Source: RGIG3009 sp045541495 (lineage in GTDB: Bacteria > Bacillota > Clostridia > Oscillospirales > Acutalibacteraceae). Taken from it: a DNA stretch of 64,000 bases. The first letter of the stretch is position 1. Every line of letters starts with the position of its first letter. The position numbers and the translations under genes were made by a program. Below are positions 1-8,270 of the stretch, in pieces. The notes below the pieces were generated by a model. That model ran no database searches and was not told where the DNA came from. It was given only the letters and a program-made list of their open reading frames with translations. The stretch lies in assembly GCA_045541495.1 (NCBI GenBank), contig JAZQJE010000031.1:7859-71858 (forward strand). Reading direction: 5' to 3'.

Positions 1-288
1 GATCATACGTGCCGTCATACACTGCGCAGTATCGAGGATGTCAACCATTGGTTGTGCCGTTACTGGCAATTTGTAACGGGTTCTTTTGCTCCTGCCGACC
101 CGCGGCGCGGCCGTTTCTTCTCCATCGGGCGGGATGACGCGTTGATCGCCGATGCTATCCGCCATGCACAGTATCCCATGATCTGTTTAAACGACGACGA
201 TCCCGCGTTGGATTTTGAAACGGAAAAACAGACCTTACAACAGTTGTTTGAGCAGTTATTGCCGGAACCCTCCGCTTTTGAAAGGTGA
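1..288 (+). CDS. Stealth-family capsular polysaccharide phosphotransferase, C-terminal fragment
   Basis: The frame is open from the first base of the window and ends at a TGA at 286-288, so this is the last 95 residues of a gene that begins upstream. The fragment carries the pattern I associate with the last conserved region of Stealth-type sugar-phosphate transferases: a W/R-YWQ-type segment, a stretch ending in MICLNDDD, then a DFE-x-K helix and a terminal LPEPSAFER. Such enzymes transfer hexose-1-phosphate in capsule or wall glycan synthesis, usually in the cytoplasm. The next gene, a glycosyltransferase, starts 8 nt after the stop and a Wzx flippase follows, so the neighbourhood supports a surface polysaccharide role. 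The family is recognised from memory of its C-terminus only and the catalytic part is not visible. An in-frame TTG at 52 is not considered a real start. Confidence 0.65.
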   Translation, partial: DHTCRHTLRSIEDVNHWLCRYWQFVTGSFAPADPRRGRFFSIGRDDALIADAIRHAQYPMICLNDDDPALDFETEKQTLQQLFEQLLPEPSAFER

Positions 289-296
289 GATGACCT

Positions 297-1343
297 ATGA
301 AACGCTATGTGATCCGTGAACAAGTGGGACAAGCTATGACCGCCGCCACCAAAGCCCACGCGGACGTGGAACGGTTTTTATTGGACCGCGGGTATCAACG
401 GTTGACCGTTCGCCTACACGACCTGTCGAAACAGGGATTTTCCGACAAATTGCGCCGCCATTGGCAATACTTACAGGATTGGCTGAATATTTACTCGTCC
501 GTGGAGCCCCGCTCCCTCTTGCTGATCCAATATCCCTTAAAACTCAACGCCCCGTTGAAAGAACAATTTCTCCGTTCTCTGCGAGAGAAAAAAGGCGTGA
601 AAATCGTGTGCTTGATCCACGATCTGGAAACCCTGCGGGGGTTGGCGGGTCAAGGGCAAGAAAACGAAGAACAACAGTTGGATACTATGAGCGATGCCAT
701 TATCTGTCATAACGATGCCATGAAAGCGTATCTGGTAGAAAGCGGTATCCCCGCTGAAAAACTGTTTGTCCTGGAACTGTTTGACTATGAGGCTCCCGCC
801 GCACTTCCGCGGGAGGCCGTGCGGGGCAGTGTGATGGTGGCGGGAAATTTAGACCCGCAAAAAAGCGTTTACGTTTACAATCTTCATCACATAACCGATA
901 TTCCCTTTGATCTGTACGGTGTCAATTACGACGATTCCGTTTCCCATGACAATATCCGTTATTGCGGCGCGTTCCCGCCGGAAGAACTCCCCCGCGCCAT
1001 GGAAGGCGCTTTTGGGTTGGTATGGGACGGTACATCCATCGACACCTGTGCGGGTAATACGGGCAACTACTTGCGCTATAATAACCCCCATAAACTGTCG
1101 CTGTATTTGGCGGCGGGGGTTCCCGTGATCGTGTGGGATCAATCCGCCGTGGCACCCTTCGTAAAACAATACGGCGTGGGAATGTGCGTTTCTTCTTTGA
1201 ACGAGTTACCCGACCTCCTCTCCACCTTGCCCGCCGCCGATTACCGTACCATGACCCGCCGCGCCGCCTGGGTATCGAAAAAAATAACGACCGGCGCCTT
1301 TTTAAACCGCGTGATGGATGAAGTAGAGGATTATTTTCAATAG
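297..1343 (+). CDS. Galactofuranosyltransferase/Gtf3-like glycosyltransferase
   Basis: A 348-residue protein with the layout of the sugar transferase group that includes beta-1,6-galactofuranosyltransferases and Gtf3 (GT-B fold, cytoplasmic or membrane-associated). The N-terminal half holds the acceptor-side fold with the segment LLIQYPLKLN and a VCLIHDLETLR strand; the C-terminal half holds the likely nucleotide-sugar site, with GLVWDGTSIDTCAG followed by YLRYNNPHKLSLYLAAG and VPVIVW. The ATG at 297 has an AAAGGTGAG ribosome site about 9 nt upstream and follows the previous stop by 8 nt, which implies one transcription unit with the Stealth fragment and the flippase. The donor sugar cannot be told from sequence. 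No truncation is visible. Confidence 0.75.
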   Translation: MKRYVIREQVGQAMTAATKAHADVERFLLDRGYQRLTVRLHDLSKQGFSDKLRRHWQYLQDWLNIYSSVEPRSLLLIQYPLKLNAPLKEQFLRSLREKKGVKIVCLIHDLETLRGLAGQGQENEEQQLDTMSDAIICHNDAMKAYLVESGIPAEKLFVLELFDYEAPAALPREAVRGSVMVAGNLDPQKSVYVYNLHHITDIPFDLYGVNYDDSVSHDNIRYCGAFPPEELPRAMEGAFGLVWDGTSIDTCAGNTGNYLRYNNPHKLSLYLAAGVPVIVWDQSAVAPFVKQYGVGMCVSSLNELPDLLSTLPAADYRTMTRRAAWVSKKITTGAFLNRVMDEVEDYFQ

Positions 1344-1367
1344 ATTATTAAAAGGGGGCGTGAAACA

Positions 1368-2813
1368 ATGAAATCGCCGTCTCTCAAACACAATTTCATG
1401 ATGAACGCCTTGCTTACCATGTCGTCGTTCTTGTTTCCGCTCATTACGTTTCCGTACGTGTCGCGAATCTTGGGACCCGCCGGCAACGGTCGTGTGGCCT
1501 TCGCCACTTCGGTCATCTCGTATTTTTGTATGTTTGCCCAATTGGGAATCCCCACCTACGGTATCCGCGCTTGCGCGAAAGTGCGGGATAACAAGATTGC
1601 CCTCACCCGCACCATCCAGGAGATCTTTTTCATCAACATGGTCACGTCGCTCCTTACCTACGGGGTGTTTTTTGTGGCATTGTTTACCGTGCCACAACTG
1701 CAAGCGGACAAACCCCTGTTTCTCATTGTGAGCAGCACCATCTTGTTTAACGCCATCGGCATGGAATGGTTATACCGCGGATTGGAACAATATACCTACA
1801 TCACCGTGCGTTCCCTGGTCTTCAAAGTTATCGGCATTGTCGCCATGTTTTTGTTGGTACACACCAAAGAGGATTACGTACTCTATGGCGCTGTCAGCAT
1901 TTTCGCCGCGTCTGCATCGGCGGTGTGCAACTTTTTTCATGCTCATCGCCTTATCGGGTTTCGTCCCGTGGGCGGCTATCAGTTCAAACGGCATATCAAA
2001 CCCATTCTGGTCTTTTTTGCCATGTCCTGCGCCGCAACGGTATACACCAACCTGGATACCGCCATGCTAGGCTTTATGAAAACCGATATGGATGTGGGGT
2101 ATTATAACGCCGCCGTGAAGATCAAGATCATTTTGGTCAGCATCGTCACCTCACTGGGCACGGTATTACTCCCCCGCGCTTCGTATTATGCGGAAGAAGG
2201 CAAAACCGACGAAGTATTACGTATCACAAAAAAAGCCATGCAGTTCGTGGTGCTGGTGGCCGCCCCGTTGACCTTGTATTTTATGTTGTTTGCCCGGCCG
2301 GGGATCTTATTGTTATCCGGCGATGCCTATTCCGGTTCCGTTCTCCCCATGCAGATCATCATGCCCACGCTACTGTTCATCGGCATGACCAATATTTTAG
2401 GGATGCAGATCTTGGTACCGCTGGGACGGGAAAAAAGTGTATTACTGTCCACCGCCGTCGGTGCTGTTGTCGATCTCATTCTCAACTTATTGCTGATTCC
2501 CTCCATGAGCGCGGCGGGTGCCGCTATCGGCACCGTGGTTGCGGAATTTGCCGTGTGGATCGTGCAATTGATATTACTGCGGGAATGGGTATCTGCCATC
2601 TACCGCCCCATACGATACACACCCCTTTTGTTGGGAATGGCGGCGGCAACGGTCGGCAGTATTTGGGTATACATTTTGCCGCTTTCGCCTTTTCTCACCT
2701 TGTTGCTGTCGGCTATCCTGTTTTTCGGCATCTACAGCGGTACACTTTTGTTGATGAAAGAGCCGCTGACACGGGAACTGTTCTCACAAAGCCTTTCCAA
2801 ACTAAAAAAATAA
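1368..2813 (+). CDS. Wzx-type polysaccharide/oligosaccharide flippase
   Basis: A 481-residue polytopic membrane protein of the MOP superfamily (RfbX/Wzx branch), predicted to move lipid-linked glycan repeat units across the cytoplasmic membrane. The N-terminus has the family hallmark near residues 10-50: a first helix ending in PLITFPYVSRILGPAG and then the second helix with QLGIPTYGIR. About 12-14 hydrophobic segments can be counted and the length is normal. The start has GGGGGCGTG 5-8 nt upstream of the ATG. It is the last gene of the polysaccharide unit and is followed at once by a strong hairpin terminator. Export of teichoic-acid-like or capsule units cannot be separated from sequence. 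Confidence 0.85.
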   Translation: MKSPSLKHNFMMNALLTMSSFLFPLITFPYVSRILGPAGNGRVAFATSVISYFCMFAQLGIPTYGIRACAKVRDNKIALTRTIQEIFFINMVTSLLTYGVFFVALFTVPQLQADKPLFLIVSSTILFNAIGMEWLYRGLEQYTYITVRSLVFKVIGIVAMFLLVHTKEDYVLYGAVSIFAASASAVCNFFHAHRLIGFRPVGGYQFKRHIKPILVFFAMSCAATVYTNLDTAMLGFMKTDMDVGYYNAAVKIKIILVSIVTSLGTVLLPRASYYAEEGKTDEVLRITKKAMQFVVLVAAPLTLYFMLFARPGILLLSGDAYSGSVLPMQIIMPTLLFIGMTNILGMQILVPLGREKSVLLSTAVGAVVDLILNLLLIPSMSAAGAAIGTVVAEFAVWIVQLILLREWVSAIYRPIRYTPLLLGMAAATVGSIWVYILPLSPFLTLLLSAILFFGIYSGTLLLMKEPLTRELFSQSLSKLKK

Positions 2814-2814
2814 A

Positions 2815-2847
2815 ACAAGCCCCACAGGCAACGCCTGTGGGGCTTGT
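2815..2847. terminator. Bidirectional terminator, wzx / degV
   Basis: A perfect 15-bp stem (2815-2829 with 2833-2847) closed by a 3-nt loop lies between two convergent genes. It begins 2 nt after the flippase stop and ends 8 nt before the DegV stop on the other strand, so it can serve both. Confidence 0.85.
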
Positions 2848-2854
2848 TGTCTAC

Positions 2855-3709
2855 TTATTTCGTCATAAACAAAATGCCGAGGGTGTTGGGACCGCAATGG
2901 GACGAAATAGTGCATCCCGCGCGAGTAATGAGAATCTCATCAAAGGTCATATACTGTTGTATCAATTCTTTCACCATGGCAATACGCTCATCGGAAATAC
3001 CCGAATGGGTGATAAAAATACGGTTGGTGCGAATATCGGTGCGCCCTTCCAGTTTGTCTTGTACATACTGTTGCAATGCCTTTTCCAGCGAGCCGCGGTA
3101 TTTTTTGCCGACACCCATACTGCCGTCAGCGTTGTTGACTTCGATGTTGATCTTCAGTTGCAATAAGTTGGCACCGAACATGGCCAGTGCCGAGCAACGG
3201 CCACCTTTGTGCAAAAATTCCAGCGTATCAATCACGAAACTGGCATGCACCTTATCGGTCAAAGCCTGCACTTCTTCCGCCACTTGTTTGGCGGACATAC
3301 CGGCGGCAATACGCTCGGCGGCTTCCAGCACCAACAGCCCGCTACCGGTGGAAAGGTTGCGGCTATCTACCACATACAGTCCCGGCAACTCCAACGAAGC
3401 CAACCGACAGTTATTGTAAGACGCGGATAAAGCGGAGCCCAACGAAATGTATACCACTTCGCACCCGTCGTCAATAAAGGGTTTGCAAAAATCGATATAT
3501 TCTGCCGTGTTGACCGCCGCCGTTTTGGGCAAGATCTTCTTTTCACGGTAAACGGCATAGATATCATCGGGAGCCAGGTCCACACCGTCACTGTAATTGT
3601 GCTCATCCAAAAGCACATGCAACGGATAGGTCACTATCCCGTATTGTTGTTTCAGTTCTTCACTTAGATCACAGGTGCTGTCCGCACATAACACGACTTT
3701 CTTGGCCAT
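2855..3709 (-). CDS. DegV family fatty-acid-binding protein
   Basis: A 284-residue DegV protein. These proteins bind a long-chain fatty acid between two domains and, as FakB, present it to the FakA kinase for phosphorylation and entry into phospholipid synthesis. The diagnostic N-terminal motif CADSTCDL is at residues 8-15. SLGSALSASYNNCRLA near residue 90 is the second lipid/phosphate-binding segment, and VIDTLEFLHKGGR and the C-terminal GCTISSHCGPNTLGI are also typical. The start has GAGGAGG 8 nt upstream. It stands alone between a terminator and a divergent deacetylase, with its own promoter. No FakA is visible in the window. Confidence 0.9.
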   Translation of the reverse strand: MAKKVVLCADSTCDLSEELKQQYGIVTYPLHVLLDEHNYSDGVDLAPDDIYAVYREKKILPKTAAVNTAEYIDFCKPFIDDGCEVVYISLGSALSASYNNCRLASLELPGLYVVDSRNLSTGSGLLVLEAAERIAAGMSAKQVAEEVQALTDKVHASFVIDTLEFLHKGGRCSALAMFGANLLQLKINIEVNNADGSMGVGKKYRGSLEKALQQYVQDKLEGRTDIRTNRIFITHSGISDERIAMVKELIQQYMTFDEILITRAGCTISSHCGPNTLGILFMTK

Positions 3710-3737
3710 GTGTCAACCTCCTCACATTCTGTTTCGT

Positions 3738-3766
3738 ATTTTAACACAAAATTGTCATAATTGCAA
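3738..3766 (-). promoter_or_regulatory. Sigma-A promoter of degV
   Basis: Reading the minus strand, TTGCAA (3761-3766) and TAAAAT (3738-3743) are separated by 17 nt, about 30 nt upstream of the DegV start. Confidence 0.6.
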
Positions 3767-3812
3767 GAATTTTAGGAATTGCCGCTTTTTGTAAAAACCT
3801 GTCGGTTTTCGG

Positions 3813-3841
3813 TTGAGTTTTCGCCGATGTTTCAGTATAAT
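3813..3841 (+). promoter_or_regulatory. Sigma-A promoter of the polysaccharide deacetylase
   Basis: TTGAGT (3813-3818) and a perfect TATAAT (3836-3841) with a 17-nt spacer lie 32 nt upstream of the deacetylase start. Confidence 0.7.
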
Positions 3842-3873
3842 AATTCTATACGTACATGAAAGGAGGCGTTGTC

Positions 3874-4884
3874 ATGCAATACTATCGTGCCAAGCGAACA
3901 CGATGCTTGCTTGTTGTGTTTATTATATTGACCTGTGTCGCCGTATTGATGGCAGGCGCCTTCTTCTACCAATGGTATTGTGCCCATGAACGTGTCAACG
4001 ATACCCGCATCCAACTGCAAGCCATGCAGGAAAAACGAGATGCGCTCCAACAACAGTTATTGGAGTTGCAGGAACGCAGTTCCCAATTGCAGGCGGAACA
4101 ACAATTGCAGATCGATGTGCTGGGGGAAGCACTGGGAAACGCCCGCCAAGAGATTGAAGAACTGGATAACGCCATGGCGGCGCTTCAAGTGTCGGTGGGC
4201 GGTATGGCAGGGTCCACACCCGTTTATTTCACCCGTCCCGACTGCGAAACACAAGCCAAACTCATTGCCCTCACTTTTGACGACGGCCCTTCTTCCCTGC
4301 ACACGCCCCGTTTGTTGGATGAACTGAAAAAGCGCGGTATTCACGCCACCTTTTTTGTGGTGGGGCGCAGTATTGCAGGGAACGAATCCATTCTTCAACG
4401 AATGCACGCCGAGGGACACGTCATCGGCAATCATTCCATGAATCACAAAAATCTGGCAACCGAATCCATCGACAGTGTGCGTTTGGAGTTGCAACAATGC
4501 TCCGATCTTGTGGAATCCGCCGTGGGCATTCGCCCCACCGTTGCCCGTATGCCCGGCGGCAATCTGGATGACGAAACCCGTATCGTGCTGGCGGAATTGG
4601 GTCTGCCCGCCATCGGTTGGTCGGTGGATACCCGCGACTGGGAAAGCCGCAACATCGACGCCATCTTGAAAGAGACTTTCCGCAGCGGTCAGTATGGCGC
4701 ACGAGACGGTGCCATCATTCTCATGCACGATGTATACGATACCACCATCGATGCTTCCCTGTTGATCATCGACCGTTTGTTAGAAGAGGGATACACCTTT
4801 GTCACCGTACCCGAACTCTTGGCGGCACGCAAATCCATCGTTCTCACCGGCGCCGTCTACTCTTCTGCTTTCCCTTTGACATAA
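3874..4884 (+). CDS. Membrane-anchored polysaccharide deacetylase with coiled coil
   Basis: A NodB-type (CE4) deacetylase, expected to act outside the membrane on peptidoglycan or another N-acetylated glycan. I place the start at 3874, not the in-frame ATG at 3856, because AAAGGAGG at 3858-3865 is an ideal ribosome site for the later ATG; this gives 336 residues. Order of parts: basic N-terminus, one membrane helix (about residues 11-30), a Gln/Glu-rich coiled coil (about 40-100), then the CE4 domain. Catalytic motifs are intact: TFDDGP, the zinc motif HSMNH, RMPGG, the segment SVDTRDW and LMHD. The coiled-coil stalk probably holds the catalytic domain in the wall. It has its own promoter and a terminator directly after the stop. 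Confidence 0.9.
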   Translation: MQYYRAKRTRCLLVVFIILTCVAVLMAGAFFYQWYCAHERVNDTRIQLQAMQEKRDALQQQLLELQERSSQLQAEQQLQIDVLGEALGNARQEIEELDNAMAALQVSVGGMAGSTPVYFTRPDCETQAKLIALTFDDGPSSLHTPRLLDELKKRGIHATFFVVGRSIAGNESILQRMHAEGHVIGNHSMNHKNLATESIDSVRLELQQCSDLVESAVGIRPTVARMPGGNLDDETRIVLAELGLPAIGWSVDTRDWESRNIDAILKETFRSGQYGARDGAIILMHDVYDTTIDASLLIIDRLLEEGYTFVTVPELLAARKSIVLTGAVYSSAFPLT

Positions 4885-4888
4885 GCAA

Positions 4889-4920
4889 GAGCCCCCGTCA
4901 ATCCTTGCCGGGGGCTCCTT
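4889..4920. terminator. Terminator after the deacetylase
   Basis: A 9-bp GC-rich stem (4889-4897 with 4909-4917) followed by a short CTTTT run. It lies between convergent genes and its right end touches the stop of the minus-strand gene. Confidence 0.75.
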
Positions 4921-5613
4921 TTACAATTCGAAATGGGCGGCAAATCGCGGGAACAGCGGCACGAAATCCACATGGTTTTCCAACCAGTTGCCGCATTTTC
5001 CGATGAGCCAACCGTTCACTAAAGCCATGAACAATGTCCCGATTCCTACGCCTACAAACTTGCCAAAAAAAAGCAACGTCATCGCACAGGATACTGCCAA
5101 ACAGGATAGATCGAACACGGATTTGAATTTGGCGCGGGGGAACCCAAACCGTTTGCTGATCCCTTTCACGAAAAAGTCGTATACCTGCGGATATAAATAC
5201 GAACCGAAAAACAATACCACAGAAAACGACGTCAGCAACATGCCCACCGCAAACAACAACAAGCGTAACGGCCAATCCATGCTGCCCGGCGGCGTAATAG
5301 CGGGATTGAAAAGCGGCACCACCATGCGCCAGGTATCCAGTATCCACCCATAGAGAAGGCAAGTGAGAAACGAACTGAAATAGACGGTCTTTACCTTTTT
5401 CATCAGTAAACAAAACGCCACGAAAACAATAGCCTGTAACACATATTCGCTTTGCCCAAACGTGAGAAAGGGGATCTTTTCGCTGAGTATGTAGGCGGGT
5501 GCTACGATCATGGAAATCCCCAGATCGGCGGCGGTCAAAATGGATACCGCCAACGCCAGCAAGATATTCGCCAACAAATAAACCAATTCACTGTATATGC
5601 GTATTTTTTTCAC
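4921..5613 (-). CDS. YczE/YyaS/YitT-like integral membrane protein
   Basis: A 230-residue protein with about five hydrophobic segments and the start typical of the YczE/YitT-like group: a first helix running into the conserved AADLGISMIVAPAYILS. The biochemical role of this family is not established; some members sit beside peptide or surface biosynthesis genes. It is the last gene of a minus-strand run gtrA - threonine aldolase - this gene, only 7 nt after the aldolase. No catalytic residues are evident. Confidence 0.7.
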   Translation of the reverse strand: MKKIRIYSELVYLLANILLALAVSILTAADLGISMIVAPAYILSEKIPFLTFGQSEYVLQAIVFVAFCLLMKKVKTVYFSSFLTCLLYGWILDTWRMVVPLFNPAITPPGSMDWPLRLLLFAVGMLLTSFSVVLFFGSYLYPQVYDFFVKGISKRFGFPRAKFKSVFDLSCLAVSCAMTLLFFGKFVGVGIGTLFMALVNGWLIGKCGNWLENHVDFVPLFPRFAAHFEL

Positions 5614-5620
5614 GGCTTTG

Positions 5621-6646
5621 TCACAACCATTCTTTCAGTGCGGCAATATCGGCTTCTGTGGTGGGCCAACCGGTCACAAATCGCACTACGGTGCGATGTT
5701 CATCCAGTGGCTCCCAAACGGTAAAGCCAACCTTGTCTTTCAGTTGTTCCAGTTTTTGGTTATCCAACACGACAAACTGTTGGTTGGTGGGGGAATTCAG
5801 ATAGAACGAATACCCTTTTTCCGCAAATGCCGCTTTGAGCAACTGCGCCATGCGTAACACATGAGCGCCGATCTGTTCATACAAGCCGTCGGTAAACAGA
5901 GCGTCGAACTGCACGCCTAACAACCGTCCTTTTGCCAACATCGCGCCGTGTTGCTTAACGATGGTATTAAAGTGGGCGGGCATATTTCCATGGGTAAACA
6001 CCACAGCCTCTCCGCACAATGCCCCCACTTTGGTACCGCCGATGTAAAACACATCGCATAATCGCGCCAGATCTTCCAAGGTCACGTCTGTCTCCTCGCT
6101 CATTAAGGCATAGGCCAACCGCGCGCCATCCACAAACAACGGAATATCATATTCCCAACAGACCATTGAAAGTGCTTCCAACTGGGCTTTGGTATATAAC
6201 GTGCCGTATTCCGTGGGATGGGAAATGTATACCATGCCGGGGAATACCATATGGTCATAACTGCCGTCGGCATAAAAGGCTTGCAAATACGCGCGCACTT
6301 CGTCGGCATCCAGTCGTCCATCGTGATGAGGGAGTGCCAATACTTTATGACCTGTATATTCGATGGCACCCGCTTCGTGAGCATTGATATGTCCCGTTAC
6401 GGCGGCAATAACGCCCTCATAGGAACGCAACAGAGAAGCGATCACCACTTGATTGGTCTGGGTACCGCCTGTGAGGAAATACACCTGCGCATCTTCACGG
6501 TTGCAGGCAGAGCAGATCTTTTGCGCGGCGCGGGCGCAGTATTCGTCCTCCCCATACCCCACCACCGTATCGGCATTGGTATCGATGAGCCGTTGCAAAA
6601 CGGCAGGATGCGCCCCGCAAGTGTAGTCGCTGATAAAGGATAGCAT
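5621..6646 (-). CDS. ltaE: Low-specificity L-threonine aldolase
   Basis: A 341-residue fold-type I PLP enzyme that splits L-threonine or L-allo-threonine into glycine and acetaldehyde in the cytoplasm. The N-terminal SDYTCGAHP, the VGYGEDEYC segment, the glycine-rich FLTGGTQTN, the HEAGAIEYTGHK segment and the PLP-lysine motif FYIGGTKVGAL (near residue 205) are all in place. The ATG at 6646 has GGGAGG 8 nt upstream, and that ribosome site lies within the end of gtrA, so translation is probably coupled. Length is normal. The link to GtrA and the YitT-like protein is operonic only. Confidence 0.9.
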   Translation of the reverse strand: MLSFISDYTCGAHPAVLQRLIDTNADTVVGYGEDEYCARAAQKICSACNREDAQVYFLTGGTQTNQVVIASLLRSYEGVIAAVTGHINAHEAGAIEYTGHKVLALPHHDGRLDADEVRAYLQAFYADGSYDHMVFPGMVYISHPTEYGTLYTKAQLEALSMVCWEYDIPLFVDGARLAYALMSEETDVTLEDLARLCDVFYIGGTKVGALCGEAVVFTHGNMPAHFNTIVKQHGAMLAKGRLLGVQFDALFTDGLYEQIGAHVLRMAQLLKAAFAEKGYSFYLNSPTNQQFVVLDNQKLEQLKDKVGFTVWEPLDEHRTVVRFVTGWPTTEADIAALKEWL

Positions 6647-6648
6647 GG

Positions 6649-7053
6649 TTAGTCCTCCCGTGTATTTTCTTGGTGGTAATACACCACAAATTTACAGAAT
6701 AGAAATTCGGTGACAAAATTGGCAAGCATGGTTACCGCCAAAATCACATATTCGTTAATGTCCGCTTTATCGGCAAGATTCCCCAGCCAAGTGGACAAGG
6801 GCGTAAACACCAGATAAAAGCCGAATACTTTCGCCATGGCGACGGGAATATTGGCCGCCGAACGGAACGTATACCGCCGATTAAAGGTGAAATTCCAAAC
6901 GATGGACAAGATCAGCGAAACCAAATACGCCGGCCAGTACCACCATTGTAACAATTCGTTGAACAGCGCAAAACTAACCACTTGGATGATTCCCGCGGAT
7001 AGGGAAAATAACGTGAATTTGACCGCTTGAAGTAACGGCTCTTTTTTAGACAT
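6649..7053 (-). CDS. GtrA-like membrane protein
   Basis: A 134-residue protein with four hydrophobic segments, the size and topology of the GtrA family (DPMS-type). Members are thought to help move polyprenyl-linked sugars across the membrane or to anchor partner glycosyltransferases. The motif ILSIVWNFTFNRRYTFR between helices 2 and 3 is the family signature. First gene of a three-gene run, with a promoter 31 nt upstream; its stop is 2 nt before the aldolase start. No glycosyltransferase partner is adjacent. Confidence 0.85.
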   Translation of the reverse strand: MSKKEPLLQAVKFTLFSLSAGIIQVVSFALFNELLQWWYWPAYLVSLILSIVWNFTFNRRYTFRSAANIPVAMAKVFGFYLVFTPLSTWLGNLADKADINEYVILAVTMLANFVTEFLFCKFVVYYHQENTRED

Positions 7054-7083
7054 AACGCTCCCTCCATCCTCTAACTATCCCCC

Positions 7084-7112
7084 AGTATACCGCACAATCG
7101 CCCGTTTTTCAA
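7084..7112 (-). promoter_or_regulatory. Sigma-A promoter of gtrA-ltaE-yitT-like run
   Basis: On the minus strand TTGAAA (7107-7112) and TATACT (7084-7089) are spaced by exactly 17 nt. It lies between the terminator of the upstream amidohydrolase and the gtrA start. Confidence 0.75.
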
Positions 7113-7113
7113 C

Positions 7114-7150
7114 AAAAAAGAGACGGAATACGATGTTCCGCCTCTTTTTT
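7114..7150 (-). terminator. Terminator of the amidohydrolase unit
   Basis: 15-bp stem with one mismatch (7114-7128 with 7136-7150), A/T tracts at both ends, starting 1 nt beyond the amidohydrolase stop. Confidence 0.8.
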
Positions 7151-7151
7151 A

Positions 7152-7943
7152 TCATAAATTCAATAGTGTTTTGGCATTTTGGTAACAAATTTTATTGCGC
7201 TCGTCATCGCTTAACGATAAGGTGTCCAGCAACCGTTTTTCCATATCTGCCGTGTGCCACGGGGAATCCGTGCCGAACAACAACCGCTCGACGCCGTGTT
7301 TTTCGAGAATGGCTTCGGCATAATATTTGGGCATATTTCCGTAACCAAAGGAAATGTCAAACCAAATATCCTGTCCGCATAATTTGTCCAGCACTCCGTC
7401 GCCACAGGCCATACCGCCCCAATGGGCTGCCACTACGGGCGCATCAAACCAGGTAAGCGCGGTTGCCAATTTTTCGGGTGTCGCACCGTAGGGCGGCGCG
7501 AAACCGTAATCCAGACCCGCGTGAAACACCGTGATAAGGCCCAGTTCCGATATTTTGCGGTAAAGGGGTTTTAACCGTAGGTCGTCTACCGCAAATCCTT
7601 GATAATCGGGGTGCAATTTTACGCCTTTCAAACCCAGTTCCTTGATCCGTTCTAACTCTTCAAAGGCCTCTTCACTGTAGGGGAAGACCGAGCCGAACGC
7701 GATAATATCCTGTCCGTTGTTGATGGACGCGGCAAAATCGTTGACACTCTTTTGTTGATGGGCATTGGTGGCAATATTTAATACCACCGACACATCGACC
7801 CCATCACGAGCCATGTTGGCCCGCAAACCCGCCACCGTACCGTCAGTATACGGTTGCAAGCCTCCCGATACGAACGATAACTTTTGTATCGCCTTTTCCG
7901 CAATCTTATCGGGAAAACAATGAGTATGAAAATCAATTACCAT
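7152..7943 (-). CDS. TIM-barrel metal-dependent hydrolase (amidohydrolase 2 family)
   Basis: A 263-residue amidohydrolase of the compact COG2159 type. Metal-site motifs are visible: the N-terminal DFHTH, KLHPDYQG in the middle, FHAG, AAHWGG, and the C-terminal GTDSPW with the catalytic aspartate. Members include decarboxylases and lactone hydrolases; the substrate cannot be inferred here. GAGGTG lies 7 nt before the ATG. The gene follows the HMA-like small protein by 52 nt and ends in a terminator, so the two may share a transcript. Confidence 0.85.
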   Translation of the reverse strand: MVIDFHTHCFPDKIAEKAIQKLSFVSGGLQPYTDGTVAGLRANMARDGVDVSVVLNIATNAHQQKSVNDFAASINNGQDIIAFGSVFPYSEEAFEELERIKELGLKGVKLHPDYQGFAVDDLRLKPLYRKISELGLITVFHAGLDYGFAPPYGATPEKLATALTWFDAPVVAAHWGGMACGDGVLDKLCGQDIWFDISFGYGNMPKYYAEAILEKHGVERLLFGTDSPWHTADMEKRLLDTLSLSDDERNKICYQNAKTLLNL

Positions 7944-7995
7944 GGGTGAACACCTCAGGGTCTATTGTAAGGCTTTTTGAGGTAACTGTCAACGG

Positions 7996-8211
7996 CTATA
8001 TCACAGGATATCCCGCTTGCGCCAAGGCTTTTGTCAACGTGTCCACCGTCGTTTGATCAGCGCGATAGGTCACCGCCGCCACCGCGCGATTATCTACCAC
8101 TGCCGACCGCACGCCTTTCTGGCTGCGCAAGAGTTGTGTGGCCGCTTTGCGGGAGGCCGCGTCGGTGACACCGCCCAATTGCATCGTGATGGCTTCCGGT
8201 TTTGTCATCAT
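7996..8211 (-). CDS. Small HMA-fold-like protein without the CxxC metal motif
   Basis: A 71-residue protein. The longest frame starts inside cysS at 8286, but that extension translates the cysS terminator, so I prefer the double ATG at 8211/8208. The pattern is beta-alpha-beta-beta-alpha-beta as in heavy-metal-associated domains: strand AITMQLGGV, helix SRKAATQLLRSQKGV, strands SAVVDNRAVAAVTY, helix TVDTLTKALAQAGYPVI. Where copper chaperones have M-x-C-x-x-C this protein has V-T-D-A-A-S, so it should not bind metal in the usual way. The ribosome site is unclear: AAAGGG lies in the terminator stem just upstream. It may be a partner-binding domain, but no function is assigned. Confidence 0.55.
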   Translation of the reverse strand: MMTKPEAITMQLGGVTDAASRKAATQLLRSQKGVRSAVVDNRAVAAVTYRADQTTVDTLTKALAQAGYPVI

Positions 8212-8262
8212 AAAAAAGACACCCTTTCCCGATGATCGTATCGGCAATAGGGTGTCCTTTTT
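8212..8262 (-). terminator. Terminator/attenuator between cysS and the HMA-like gene
   Basis: Two-tier hairpin: outer stem 8218-8225 with 8249-8256, inner stem 8229-8233 with 8240-8244, then a run of six T on the minus strand that ends at the ATG of the next gene. It should end most cysS transcripts. A TATAAT (8270-8275, minus) just inside the cysS 3' end has a poor -35 and is only a weak promoter candidate for the small gene. Confidence 0.75.
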
Positions 8263-8270
8263 CCGGATAA

